The notes under the pieces: model-generated
What the model was told of the DNA's origin: nothing
The model's input: the letters and a program-made list of their open reading frames with translations, nothing else
Database searches by the model: none
Position numbers and translations under genes: made by a program
NCBI RefSeq assembly: GCF_002019795.1
Contig: NZ_KV917381.1
Location: forward strand, 1,423,210-1,487,209
Origin: Bacillus alkalicellulosilyticus
Lineage (GTDB): Bacteria > Bacillota > Bacilli > Bacillales > Bacillaceae_F
Reading direction: 5' to 3'
Length of the DNA: 64,000 bases
Shown: positions 17,653 through 25,475 of the stretch, one piece after another
How the letters are laid out: each line of letters opens with the position of its first letter
Position numbering within the stretch: position 1 is the first letter of the stretch

Positions 17653-18303
17653 ATGGAAATGTTAAATATTGCTTCAGTGGGCTTTTTAGTTGTTTTTCTA
17701 GGTACATTATTTTTAGTGGGTGAACTACTGGTTAGAGTAAAAGGGTTATTTGCTATCATAGGCATTGGAATTATGTCGGTTTATTTTACTTTTCACATTT
17801 CAGGAGAAGTAGGCTTATGGGTTGTGCTCTTATATTTAGTAGGATTAGTGTTGTTGATTGTTGATGGAAAAGTAGTCAATGATGGGACAATTGCTTTACT
17901 GGGGGCTATTTTAATGATACTAGCTCTAGCTATACCTTCACCTTCTATTATTTACGGTGTCCTCGTTTCGATGGGCTTTATTATTGGAGCATTTACTTCG
18001 CTGTTATTTCTTAAGGTTTTTCCTGCAAGAGACATGTGGGCAAAAATGACGTTGAAGGACAAAATGACAAATGAGCTTGGCTATAATTCATTAAATGAAA
18101 GTTACAAAGGGCTCGTTGGAAAAACAGGAAAGACAATAAGTCCGTTTAGACCAACCGGCACAGTGGTCATTGAAGGTCAACAGTACAGTGCCACGAGCGG
18201 GAGCCAATGGCTTGGTGAAAACGAAGAAGTAGAAGTGGTTTCTGTTGACGGAACAAGAATCGTGGTTAGAAGAATTGAACAGGAAGAAGAGAAAAAGGAC
18301 TGA
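17653..18303 (+). CDS. NfeD-family membrane protein
   Basis: 216 residues. Four or five hydrophobic helices (residues 5-125) are followed by a soluble OB-fold C-terminal domain (about 145-205: GLVGKTGKTISPFRPTGTVV, then GENEEVEVVSVDGTRIVVRR). This is the NfeD architecture, whose members associate with flotillin/stomatin-type proteins in membrane microdomains. No floA or stomatin gene is adjacent. AAAGGAGG precedes the ATG. The stop codon lies in a terminator shared with the convergent DUF1189 gene. Confidence 0.82.
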   Translation: MEMLNIASVGFLVVFLGTLFLVGELLVRVKGLFAIIGIGIMSVYFTFHISGEVGLWVVLLYLVGLVLLIVDGKVVNDGTIALLGAILMILALAIPSPSIIYGVLVSMGFIIGAFTSLLFLKVFPARDMWAKMTLKDKMTNELGYNSLNESYKGLVGKTGKTISPFRPTGTVVIEGQQYSATSGSQWLGENEEVEVVSVDGTRIVVRRIEQEEEKKD

Positions 18304-18324
18304 TTCAAGAGAATCAGTCCTTTT
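18293..18324. terminator. Bidirectional terminator containing both stop codons
   Basis: AAAAGGACTGATTC pairs perfectly with GAATCAGTCCTTTT. The NfeD stop (18301-18303) and DUF1189 stop (18314-18316) both lie inside the hairpin. Confidence 0.85.
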
Positions 18325-19120
18325 CTGCTGGTGTAATTTGATCATTGCTTGCTGTTGGTGTTTTTGGTTTAGGTACATGCTTGATAACTTGACTAAGCAT
18401 GACAACAGCTATAACCCAGTAAAAAGCAAAAGAGTAAGGTAACGTGATACCTAAAAAGTCGAGTACAGCGAATATCGTAGTTGGAAGAACAACTGCATAT
18501 GCCGACAAAATCCATAAGTGTCTAAATTGTAAATTCTTTTTATCTTTACGAAGGATAAGACCAATTACCCCTAAGAAGGTTATGCCAATGAATTTCATAG
18601 CTGTAAAGAATAAGTATAACACGATAAGAATTACTGGAATTATGATCGGGAGCAAGTCCCCAAGACTAGTAATTAATACTTCAATATCGGCTTTGGTGAA
18701 ATCGATATTACCTAGGTCACTATAAGGAATGCTTTCTGGATCACCATCAATGACCATAACAGCTTCCCTTTCCAGCAAAGCAAAACCATCACCATATTGA
18801 GCTATGTCCCGACTTGTTAATTCGCCCGTTGGATCAAGGATGAATACACCTTCGTCGCCTTGATTTATAAAAGGTTCATCTAAATCAGAATAAAGCACAG
18901 AGCTTTGAATCTCAAAATCAGGTATTTCATTTGAAAGACCTTCTTGAAGAGATTGAACTCCATTCGATACAAATAATGAAAAGTTAATCCCTATAGGTAA
19001 TGATGTAATCGCCATTAATAAAAAAACAAACAGAATTGTTTTACCTATTCCTTGAAAACGGAAAAGGGCAATATCCTTTGGCGAGTGTAAGCTTTTAATA
19101 AACTGCAAAAATATATTCAT
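18314..19120 (-). CDS. DUF1189 family membrane protein (YqgB-like)
   Basis: 268 residues. An N-terminal helix after FLQFIKSLHSPKDIALFRFQ is typical of DUF1189. An extracytoplasmic domain (about 55-155) follows, then a cluster of helices (PIIIPVILIVLYLFFTAMKF and two more). The short cytoplasmic tail ends TPAEKD. Related maltodextrin-operon neighbours exist in the family, but the function is unknown. Convergent with the NfeD gene. Position between yqfZ-like and sodA agrees with yqgB. Confidence 0.78.
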   Translation of the reverse strand: MNIFLQFIKSLHSPKDIALFRFQGIGKTILFVFLLMAITSLPIGINFSLFVSNGVQSLQEGLSNEIPDFEIQSSVLYSDLDEPFINQGDEGVFILDPTGELTSRDIAQYGDGFALLEREAVMVIDGDPESIPYSDLGNIDFTKADIEVLITSLGDLLPIIIPVILIVLYLFFTAMKFIGITFLGVIGLILRKDKKNLQFRHLWILSAYAVVLPTTIFAVLDFLGITLPYSFAFYWVIAVVMLSQVIKHVPKPKTPTASNDQITPAEKD

Positions 19121-19268
19121 TCAATGCCCTCCAAATTTGATCAATAGTAGTCCTTATTAATTGTAGCGAATCAAACCTAAGGAAACAACACTTTTTCCTA
19201 TATTCTAAAAAATAATGAGGATGAAATAGCCAGTTCAGTAAACACTAAAAGTATAAAAAAGGATGATT

Positions 19269-19307
19269 ATTATGGAACATTTACAAAGTATTTACATTCA
19301 TTTTAAT
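19269..19307 (+). promoter_or_regulatory. Pho-box-like tandem repeats upstream of nptA
   Basis: TTTACA (19280), TTTACA (19291) and TTTAAT (19302) recur at exact 11-bp intervals, with a weaker ATTATG at 19269. Bacillus PhoP binds TTAACA-like hexamers at about 11-bp spacing. The downstream gene is a phosphate transporter. The rest of the 19121-19534 gap holds only AT-rich sequence, with more TTTACA motifs near 19410 and 19440, and no convincing gene. Confidence 0.5.
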
Positions 19308-19534
19308 GCATAGAAAGATATTGTTAAGGATTTGTAAAGAGTGGTTTGTTATAGGTTTGAAAAGGGCTGGTATTATAATAAAATGGAATTGTCGAAAAAT
19401 AATGGTGTTTACAATCGAAAAAAACTTAATAAATTCTTTACAATTTATTAATAAATACTCAATAATAAACAAGTACGATTGTAAAAGCTTGTCGAATAGA
19501 TAAAAGCTAAAGGGAATTATTTTTGAAGGGATGA

Positions 19535-21166
19535 GTGGATTTGGATTTACAAACTTTGCTTTTTATGTTTTTTGGAGGTTTAGGGGTATTCCTATTTGGA
19601 ATTAAGTATATGGGTGATGGCCTCCAAATGGTAGCTGGGGAACGACTACGAGAAATTTTAGACAGATTTACATCCAATCCAGTTATGGGGGTATTTGCAG
19701 GGCTTTTTGTGACTGTCCTACTGCAAACAAGTACGGGGACCACCGTATTAACGGTCGGGTTAGTTAATGCAGGTTTCATGACTTTAAAACAAGCTATCGG
19801 AGTTATCATGGGGGCCAATATTGGGACAACTGTTACAGCCTTCATTATTGGTATAAAAATTCAAGCATATGCTCTCCCGATTATTGCAGTTGGAGCTGCT
19901 ATGTTGTTTTTCTTGAAAAATAAAAAGCTTAATTACTATGGACAAGTAATCTTTGGATTTGGTGCATTGTTCTATGGTTTAGATTTAATGGGAACAGGGC
20001 TAAAACCATTGCGTGAGGTACAAGCATTTGCGGACTTGACCGTTTCGATGAGTGAGAATCCTTTACTGGGTGTTCTTATCGGTACGATTTTTACTGTTGC
20101 CGTTCAAAGCTCATCGGCTTCAATCGCTTTATTGCAACAGCTCTATGAACAAGGGGCTATTACATTAAATGCGGCCTTACCTGTTTTATTCGGGGATAAT
20201 ATTGGTACGACAATTACTGCTATATTAGCTTCCATTGGAGCTTCAATCGCAGCAAGAAGAGCAGCATTAACACATGTTATTTTTAACCTAATTGGTACGG
20301 CTATTGTGCTAATTTTACTTGTACCATATTTAAATTTAATAAAATACCTACAAGTTGTCCTAGACTTAAATGAACCAATGACAATCGCATTCGCACATGG
20401 TATTTTTAACTTTTCGAATACGTTAATCCAACTTCCTTTTGTAGCGGTATTAGCGCTTATTGTTACAAAATTAATTCCTGGAGAAGAATATGAGATTGAA
20501 TACAAAGCGAAGCATCTAGACCAACGCTTTATTAACAGCTCTCCAGCAATCGCACTAGGCCAAGCGAAAGAGGAAGTACTGCGAATGGGTGAGTTTGCTG
20601 AAAAAGGCTTAAATGAAGCAAAGCAATATTTGGTAACAGGGCAAAAGCGTCATTCAGAAATGACTGTTCAATTTGAAGAAGCGATTAATAACCTTGACCG
20701 TAAAATAACGGATTACCTTATTCAGATATCTGCAGGTTCTTTGTCAGAACATGATTCAAAAATGCACTCTGTGTTACTTGATACGGTCCGCGATATCGAA
20801 AGGATCGGGGATCATATGGAAAATATCGTTGAATTAAAGGATTACCAGCATGGAAACAAAGTAATCATGTCGGAAAGTGCAATAGAAGACTTGATTGAAA
20901 TGTTTGATTTAACTATTGAAACTGTTCAAAGCGCAATGTCCTGTTTAGCGACGGGTGATAAAGATATGGCGTTATCTGTTGTTGCCAAAGAAGATCTAAT
21001 TGATAAAATGGAAAGAAAACTACGTAAGAAACACATTCTTCGTATTAACGAAGGTAACTGTACAGGTTCGGCAGGGATCGTATTCGTTGATATCGTTAGT
21101 AACTTAGAGCGTGTGGGAGACCATGCCGTTAATATTGCAGAAACTGTAATCGAAGAAGTGCATTAA
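19535..21166 (+). CDS. Na+/phosphate cotransporter with PhoU-like domain (NptA type)
   Basis: 543 residues from GTG 19535 (TTG two codons later is an alternative). Two inverted Na/Pi-cotransporter repeats are clear: LQTSTGTTVLTVGLVNAGFM with GANIGTTVTAFI, and VAVQSSSASIALLQQLY with GDNIGTTITAIL. The cytoplasmic C-terminal part (about 335-543) is a PhoU-like helical bundle (RDIERIGDHMENI, NLERVGDHAVNIAE). It imports phosphate using the sodium gradient, which suits alkaliphilic Bacillaceae. Pho-box-like repeats lie upstream. Confidence 0.9.
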   Translation: MDLDLQTLLFMFFGGLGVFLFGIKYMGDGLQMVAGERLREILDRFTSNPVMGVFAGLFVTVLLQTSTGTTVLTVGLVNAGFMTLKQAIGVIMGANIGTTVTAFIIGIKIQAYALPIIAVGAAMLFFLKNKKLNYYGQVIFGFGALFYGLDLMGTGLKPLREVQAFADLTVSMSENPLLGVLIGTIFTVAVQSSSASIALLQQLYEQGAITLNAALPVLFGDNIGTTITAILASIGASIAARRAALTHVIFNLIGTAIVLILLVPYLNLIKYLQVVLDLNEPMTIAFAHGIFNFSNTLIQLPFVAVLALIVTKLIPGEEYEIEYKAKHLDQRFINSSPAIALGQAKEEVLRMGEFAEKGLNEAKQYLVTGQKRHSEMTVQFEEAINNLDRKITDYLIQISAGSLSEHDSKMHSVLLDTVRDIERIGDHMENIVELKDYQHGNKVIMSESAIEDLIEMFDLTIETVQSAMSCLATGDKDMALSVVAKEDLIDKMERKLRKKHILRINEGNCTGSAGIVFVDIVSNLERVGDHAVNIAETVIEEVH

Positions 21167-21172
21167 TAATGT

Positions 21173-21208
21173 AATCTGGTCACTGGATTGCCAGTGACCA
21201 GATTTTAC
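21173..21208 (+). terminator. Terminator of nptA
   Basis: AATCTGGTCACTGG and CCAGTGACCAGATT form a perfect stem followed by TTT. Confidence 0.85.
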
Positions 21209-21343
21209 TATTTGCACTGAATTAATATATGTGTTATAGTAGTTCTTGTCCTCATTTTTCAGTACTAGTTAAATAATGTTGAAAAAAGATGTTGACTCAA
21301 CATAGTTATCTCATGTACAATAACTATTGTCTTTATGAAATAT

Positions 21344-21419
21344 TCCACAGTAGCTCAGTTGGTAGAGCAATCGGCTGTTAACCGATCGGTCGCAGGTTCG
21401 AGTCCTGCCTGTGGAGCCA
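21344..21419 (+). tRNA. tRNA-Asn (GTT)
   Basis: 76 bases including encoded CCA. Acceptor TCCACAG/CTGTGGA, anticodon GTT in CTGTTAA, and T-loop GGTTCGAGTCC. First of a five-tRNA cluster. Confidence 0.95.
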
Positions 21420-21424
21420 TACTT

Positions 21425-21501
21425 GGCGGTGTAGCTCAGCTGGCTAGAGCGTACGGTTCATACCCGTGAGGTCGGGGGTTCGATCCCCTCCGCCGCTACC
21501 A
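21425..21501 (+). tRNA. tRNA-Met (CAT), elongator
   Basis: 77 bases with CCA. Acceptor GGCGGTG/CGCCGCT type, anticodon loop TTCATAC. Lacks the initiator features (no CGCGGGG start), so elongator. Confidence 0.92.
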
Positions 21502-21518
21502 AGTAAATTTAATAAGAT

Positions 21519-21595
21519 GGCGGTTGTGGCGAAGTGGTTAACGCACCGGATTGTGGCTCCGGCATTCGTGGGTTCGATTCCCATCAATCGCCCCA
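21519..21595 (+). tRNA. tRNA-His (GTG)
   Basis: 77 bases including the extra encoded G-1 opposite C73, a tRNA-His hallmark. Anticodon GTG in TTGTGGC. CCA encoded. Confidence 0.95.
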
Positions 21596-21600
21596 TCTTT

Positions 21601-21677
21601 GGACCCTTAGCTCAGTTGGTCAGAGCGGTCGGCTCATAACCGATTGGTCGTAGGTTCGAGTCCTACAGGGTCCACCA
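21601..21677 (+). tRNA. tRNA-Ile2 (CAT, lysidine type)
   Basis: 77 bases with CCA. Anticodon loop CTCATAA, with GGACCCT acceptor. The CAT anticodon with this body matches Bacillus Ile2, whose C34 is converted to lysidine by TilS, not Met. Confidence 0.8.
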
Positions 21678-21686
21678 TTGTAAGTT

Positions 21687-21779
21687 GGAGGAATACCCAA
21701 GTCCGGCTGAAGGGATCGGTCTTGAAAACCGACAGGCGGGTTAAACCGCGCGGGGGTTCGAATCCCTCTTCCTCCGCCA
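21687..21779 (+). tRNA. tRNA-Ser (TGA)
   Basis: 93 bases with the long variable arm of class II tRNAs. Anticodon TGA in CTTGAAA, GGAGGAA acceptor, CCA encoded. Last of the cluster. Confidence 0.95.
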
Positions 21780-21794
21780 TACATACAAAGCTAA

Positions 21795-21828
21795 CTCTCA
21801 CTGTGAAAACTCACGGTGAGGGTTTTTT
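21795..21828 (+). terminator. Terminator of the tRNA cluster
   Basis: CTCTCACTGTGA and TCACGGTGAGGG pair, followed by TTTTTT. Confidence 0.85.
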
Positions 21829-21883
21829 CGTTTTATGAGTACAGGAAGAAGAAGTCTTAAGTACTTAGAATGAGCAAATTCGA

Positions 21884-22005
21884 GAAGAGCACTGGCTGCG
21901 ATCGCTACGTGTCAAACAAAAGAACCCCACTTTTGTTTGACTATAAAAGAAGGTAGCGGCTTCGCACAGTCCTTCTAAGAAAAAACGGCTTTGCTGTTTT
22001 TCTTA
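21884..22005 (-). repeat. Repeat family A, copy 2 (abuts uppP stop)
   Basis: GAGCACTGGCTGCGATCGC; middle hairpin GTCAAACAAAAG/CTTTTGTTTGAC; AAGGTAGCGGCTTCGCACAG; then AAAAACGGC/GCTGTTTTT running into the uppP stop codon. The middle stem differs from the other copies but still pairs. Confidence 0.75.
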
Positions 22006-22812
22006 TACAAACATCCACGTGAACAACCCTAGACCGATACAATAGATAGCAAAATAAGATAACTTGGCTTTATTGACCATTTGAATTAACCATTTAATCC
22101 CGACCAATGCAAAAACAAAGGAAGCTAGAAATGCAATACTGAGCTCAAAGGCCATTGTACTAAAATGCAGATTTAAGATGTCAGGCAACTTAATTATCGT
22201 AATTCCGCTTATCACAGGAATAGAGAGAAGAAACGAATAGCGGACAGCTGTTTCTTTGGAAAGACCACACCATAGGGCTGTAATTAGCGTACTTCCTGCA
22301 CGCGAAATACCGGGTATGACAGCTAACGCCTGACCTAAACCAATGATTACCCCGTCTTTCCAAGACATTTCTTTCTCGGTACGATGTCCAAGTTTGACGC
22401 CATGTTCAATCAAAACTAAAAATAAGCCTGTTACAATTAACGCGACTCCGATAGTGGCAGGATTTAAAATCGATTCTCCGATATAGCTCTCGACAGCTTT
22501 TCCAGAAATCATAGTGACAACGGTAGCTAACCCAAGCAACCAGACGAACCGATAGTTAGCTTTAGCCGCGGGTGATTTGGTTCGACTATAAGTAAAAAAG
22601 TCTGTAACAAGTGCTAACAAGTCTTTACGAAAATAAAATAACACGGCTAGTAATGAAGCCAAATGAAGAAACACTTCAAATGCCAGTGGGTTTCCTCCGA
22701 ATGATATTCCTAAAAGATGCTCAGCTAAAATAAGATGCGCAGAGCTTGAAATAGGTAAAAACTCAGAAATTCCTTGAATAATGCCGAGAATTAGTGCTTC
22801 CAGCCATGACAT
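22003..22812 (-). CDS. uppP: Undecaprenyl-diphosphatase (UppP/BacA)
   Basis: 269 residues, seven or eight helices. The family motifs are intact: LIQGISEFLPISSSAH near the N terminus (glutamate-rich motif 1) and AVIPGISRAGSTLITALWCG (motif 2 with catalytic Ser/Arg). It recycles the lipid carrier undecaprenyl phosphate for wall synthesis and can confer bacitracin resistance. GAAAGGAG precedes the ATG. The ispG product, in this same window, is upstream in the pathway that makes the carrier. Confidence 0.96.
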   Translation of the reverse strand: MSWLEALILGIIQGISEFLPISSSAHLILAEHLLGISFGGNPLAFEVFLHLASLLAVLFYFRKDLLALVTDFFTYSRTKSPAAKANYRFVWLLGLATVVTMISGKAVESYIGESILNPATIGVALIVTGLFLVLIEHGVKLGHRTEKEMSWKDGVIIGLGQALAVIPGISRAGSTLITALWCGLSKETAVRYSFLLSIPVISGITIIKLPDILNLHFSTMAFELSIAFLASFVFALVGIKWLIQMVNKAKLSYFAIYCIGLGLFTWMFV

Positions 22813-23064
22813 AGTTGTTCTCCTTTCATACGTGCTTGCTTGTCTATTGTTAGTACATCCTATTAGAGAAAACTTATTTTTATGTCACGGTTAGAATAGA
22901 TATAATCGGGAATAGTACTATATGGTTGCATATGAATTGATTGTTTAAATTTTTTCTGCTAATCTAATACTTGAGCGACTTACTAAACATTTCTGTTGCT
23001 TATATTATTTACCATTTTTGAGGAAATGCTCAAAATTAAATGAGTTTAAGGAGGAATATGAATT

Positions 23065-23673
23065 ATGGCTTATGAATTACCAGCACTACCTTATGCAGCA
23101 AATGCACTTGAGCCTCATATCGATGAAGCTACAATGAACATTCACCACGGGAAGCATCATGCAACCTATATTGCAAAGCTTAACGCGGCACTTGAGGGTC
23201 ATGCTGACCTTGCTAACAAATCAATTGAGGAATTAGTAAGCAATCTTGATGCAGTTCCTGAAAGCATTCGTGGAGCAGTTCGCAACAATGGTGGTGGACA
23301 TGCTAACCACAGTTTATTCTGGACACTTTTAAGCCCGAATGGTGGCGGAGAGCCTACTGGTGAACTAGCTGATGCGATTAACAGCACATTTGGAAGCTTA
23401 GATAGCTTCAAAGAGCAATTCGCTAATGCTGGTGCTAACCGTTTTGGTTCTGGTTGGGCTTGGCTAGTTGTGAATAACGGCCAGTTAGAAGTAACAAGCA
23501 CACCAAACCAAGACACTCCACTAATGGAAGGTAAAACGCCTATCCTTGGATTAGATGTATGGGAGCACGCATATTACTTAAATTATCAAAATAGACGTCC
23601 TGATTACATTGCAGCATTCTGGAATGTAGTAAATTGGGATGAAGTTGCAAAGCTTTATAGCGCTGCAAAATAA
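23065..23673 (+). CDS. sodA: Manganese superoxide dismutase
   Basis: 202 residues. Metal ligands are His in [11 protein letters not shown], His in [13 protein letters not shown], and Asp/His in [14 protein letters not shown]. Gly and Gln positions around GGGHANH and NNGQLEV are of the Mn type. GGAGGAAT precedes the ATG. It dismutates superoxide in the cytoplasm. Location upstream of yqgE-like and pbpA matches B. subtilis sodA. Its metal need fits the manganese importer at 2.9 kb. Confidence 0.96.
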   Translation: MAYELPALPYAANALEPHIDEATMNIHHGKHHATYIAKLNAALEGHADLANKSIEELVSNLDAVPESIRGAVRNNGGGHANHSLFWTLLSPNGGGEPTGELADAINSTFGSLDSFKEQFANAGANRFGSGWAWLVVNNGQLEVTSTPNQDTPLMEGKTPILGLDVWEHAYYLNYQNRRPDYIAAFWNVVNWDEVAKLYSAAK

Positions 23674-23682
23674 CATAACTGT

Positions 23683-23718
23683 AACGATACGAGGTCACTC
23701 ACCTCGTATCGTTTTTTT
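23683..23718 (+). terminator. Terminator of sodA
   Basis: AACGATACGAGGT pairs with ACCTCGTATCGTT, followed by a T-run. Confidence 0.88.
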
Positions 23719-23864
23719 AAGCTGTTAAAGAAACGCTGACACTCCCTTCATAAAAAACTCCAACCGACTTAGAAAAAAGTTTGTGCTTCCATAATTAAAA
23801 GGATATTGCATAAAGGTAAGGCTCTAGTGCAAACTAATGGCAAGTAAGGATGGTGGAGTCGTCG

Positions 23865-25154
23865 ATGAAACATATTATGAAGAAAATGATTGGGGAAGTG
23901 GAAGTAAATCGAGACTTAACGTTACTGCTTGTGATTGGTGGAATGTATGCTTTAAGTATTGCGCTTTCGAATACGTTCGTTAATGTGTACTTATGGAAGC
24001 AATCAGGACAATTTTCTGACATTGCTCTTTACAATTTAGCCGCTGTGATTATGCAACCTATTACTTTTATACTAGCAGGGCGTTGGGCAAAGAAGATCGA
24101 TCGTGTCATTGTCCTTCGGTTAGGAGTAAGTTTCCTATCCGTTTTCTTTTTTACTGTCCTTTTTTTAGGAAGTCGAGCAAATGAATATTTATTACTACTA
24201 GGTGCCTTATTAGGTATTGGTTTTGGTTTTTATTGGTTAGCGTTTAATGTATTAACCTTTGAAATCACAGAGCCAGAAACCCGGGTTTTCTTTAACGGAT
24301 TTTTAGGACTAGTTACCTCCTTTGCAGGAATGATTGGCCCAATTTGTGCAGGTTTTCTGATTACTCGGATGGAGAAATTCACAGGGTATACTGTCATTTT
24401 TGCAATATCATTGACTTTGTTCCTGGCAGCAGTCATTACAAGTTTCTTTTTAGAACGACGTTCAGCAAAAGGTACATTTTATTTTACTCGAATATTGAAG
24501 GAACGAAAGAACAATGACAATTGGAAACATATTTTGCATGCTCACTTTTTTCAAGGTTTACGAGAGGGAACGTTTGTCTTTGTTATTTCTGTATGGGTCT
24601 ATGTAACCACGCAAAGTGAATTAGCTTTAGGTACCTATGGTCTAGTGGCTTCAGCGGTATCCTTTGTTAGTTACTATGTCGCGACCCGAGTCATAAAAGA
24701 ATCTTTCCGCAAAAAAGCTATTTTACTGGGCGGTATCATTCTTTATATGGCTATTTTCTTGATTATTTTCGATTTAACCTTTACGAAGTTAATCATTTAT
24801 GCCATTGTGATTTCGATCGCTTATCCAACATTGCTTGTCCCTTATGTTTCATTAACGTATGATGTAATCGGTAAGGGATGGAAGGCAGCGGAAATGAGAG
24901 TAGAGTATATCGTCGTTCGGGAGCTATTTCTAAATGGGGGGCGAATTACCTCAGTCCTCGCATTTTTAGCAACAATAACCTTTTTTAATGAAGAGCAAGG
25001 GATTCCTATCTTGCTATTAGTTATTGGTGCAGGGCATTTAGTCATCTACTTCTTTGTTAGGAATGTGAATATGCCAACGAATGAAGGTGGACGTAATTAT
25101 GCCTTCGCTCGCCAAGATAAAGGTGAAGGAGATGGCGGGGGAACGACGGTATAA
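23865..25154 (+). CDS. MFS-type transporter (YqgE-like)
   Basis: 429 residues from ATG 23865, 7 bases after GGTGGA; an ATG 15 bases earlier has poor spacing. Eleven or twelve hydrophobic segments, with GRWAKKIDRVIVLRLGVS as a degenerate MFS motif A between helices 2 and 3. Synteny (sodA, this gene, pbpA) identifies it as the YqgE orthologue. The substrate is unknown. The C-terminal tail is glycine-rich and hydrophilic. Confidence 0.82.
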   Translation: MKHIMKKMIGEVEVNRDLTLLLVIGGMYALSIALSNTFVNVYLWKQSGQFSDIALYNLAAVIMQPITFILAGRWAKKIDRVIVLRLGVSFLSVFFFTVLFLGSRANEYLLLLGALLGIGFGFYWLAFNVLTFEITEPETRVFFNGFLGLVTSFAGMIGPICAGFLITRMEKFTGYTVIFAISLTLFLAAVITSFFLERRSAKGTFYFTRILKERKNNDNWKHILHAHFFQGLREGTFVFVISVWVYVTTQSELALGTYGLVASAVSFVSYYVATRVIKESFRKKAILLGGIILYMAIFLIIFDLTFTKLIIYAIVISIAYPTLLVPYVSLTYDVIGKGWKAAEMRVEYIVVRELFLNGGRITSVLAFLATITFFNEEQGIPILLLVIGAGHLVIYFFVRNVNMPTNEGGRNYAFARQDKGEGDGGGTTV

Positions 25155-25196
25155 AGATAGCTATGTTGTAAAAGCATGGGAAATAGTAAGAAGGCT

Positions 25197-25225
25197 TTGA
25201 ATGACGTTATTAAGTATGCTATAAT
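25197..25225 (+). promoter_or_regulatory. SigmaA promoter of the probable 6S RNA
   Basis: TTGAAT (25197-25202), 17-bp spacer, TATAAT (25220-25225). Transcription would start near 25232. Confidence 0.75.
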
Positions 25226-25231
25226 AACAGT

Positions 25232-25421
25232 ATCAAATAAATGACCTGCCGTGTTTGTTAGCTTCTCCTTGTTTCGAACCTTGAATTTTGAAAGGGAGCT
25301 TTATATCAAAGAGATGACAGCATGCCTCCATGTGTGGAAGCTGAAATTTCTTTTGCGAGCACCCACCTACTTAGTGTAGGTTCATGAAACAATGAAGCAA
25401 CGGCATTCGCGGGTTCCGTTT
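25232..25421 (+). ncRNA. ssrS: Probable 6S RNA
   Basis: About 190 bases. The closing stem pairs TGCCGT with ACGGCA, and GCTTC with GAAGC, with an internal bulge. Near the 3' side CACCCACCTA and a short hairpin TAGGTTCATGAAAC recall Firmicutes 6S RNA alignments. A strong promoter starts 35 bases upstream and a terminator follows immediately. 6S RNA mimics an open promoter and sequesters sigmaA RNA polymerase. Not a T-box: no GGTGGNACC motif. A covariance-model search would settle it. Confidence 0.7.
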
Positions 25422-25422
25422 T

Positions 25423-25450
25423 AGACACCTAATGCTAGGTGTCTATTATT
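25423..25450 (+). terminator. Terminator between 6S RNA candidate and pbpA
   Basis: AGACACCTA and TAGGTGTCT pair around ATGC; the following ATTATT is weakly T-rich. Confidence 0.7.
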
Positions 25451-25475
25451 ATGTATAGGAGGAAAAGGAAAGCAA

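Noticed and set aside
19306-19503. 65-codon ORF upstream of nptA
   Set aside because: AT-rich, no ribosome site, composition random; the region looks regulatory.
20143-20505. 120-codon minus-strand ORF inside nptA
   Set aside because: Antisense shadow of the transporter repeats; no start signal.
25232-25450. T-box or other amino-acid riboswitch before pbpA
   Set aside because: No GGTGGNACC antiterminator motif or specifier loop; the downstream gene is a PBP, and the fold fits 6S RNA better.
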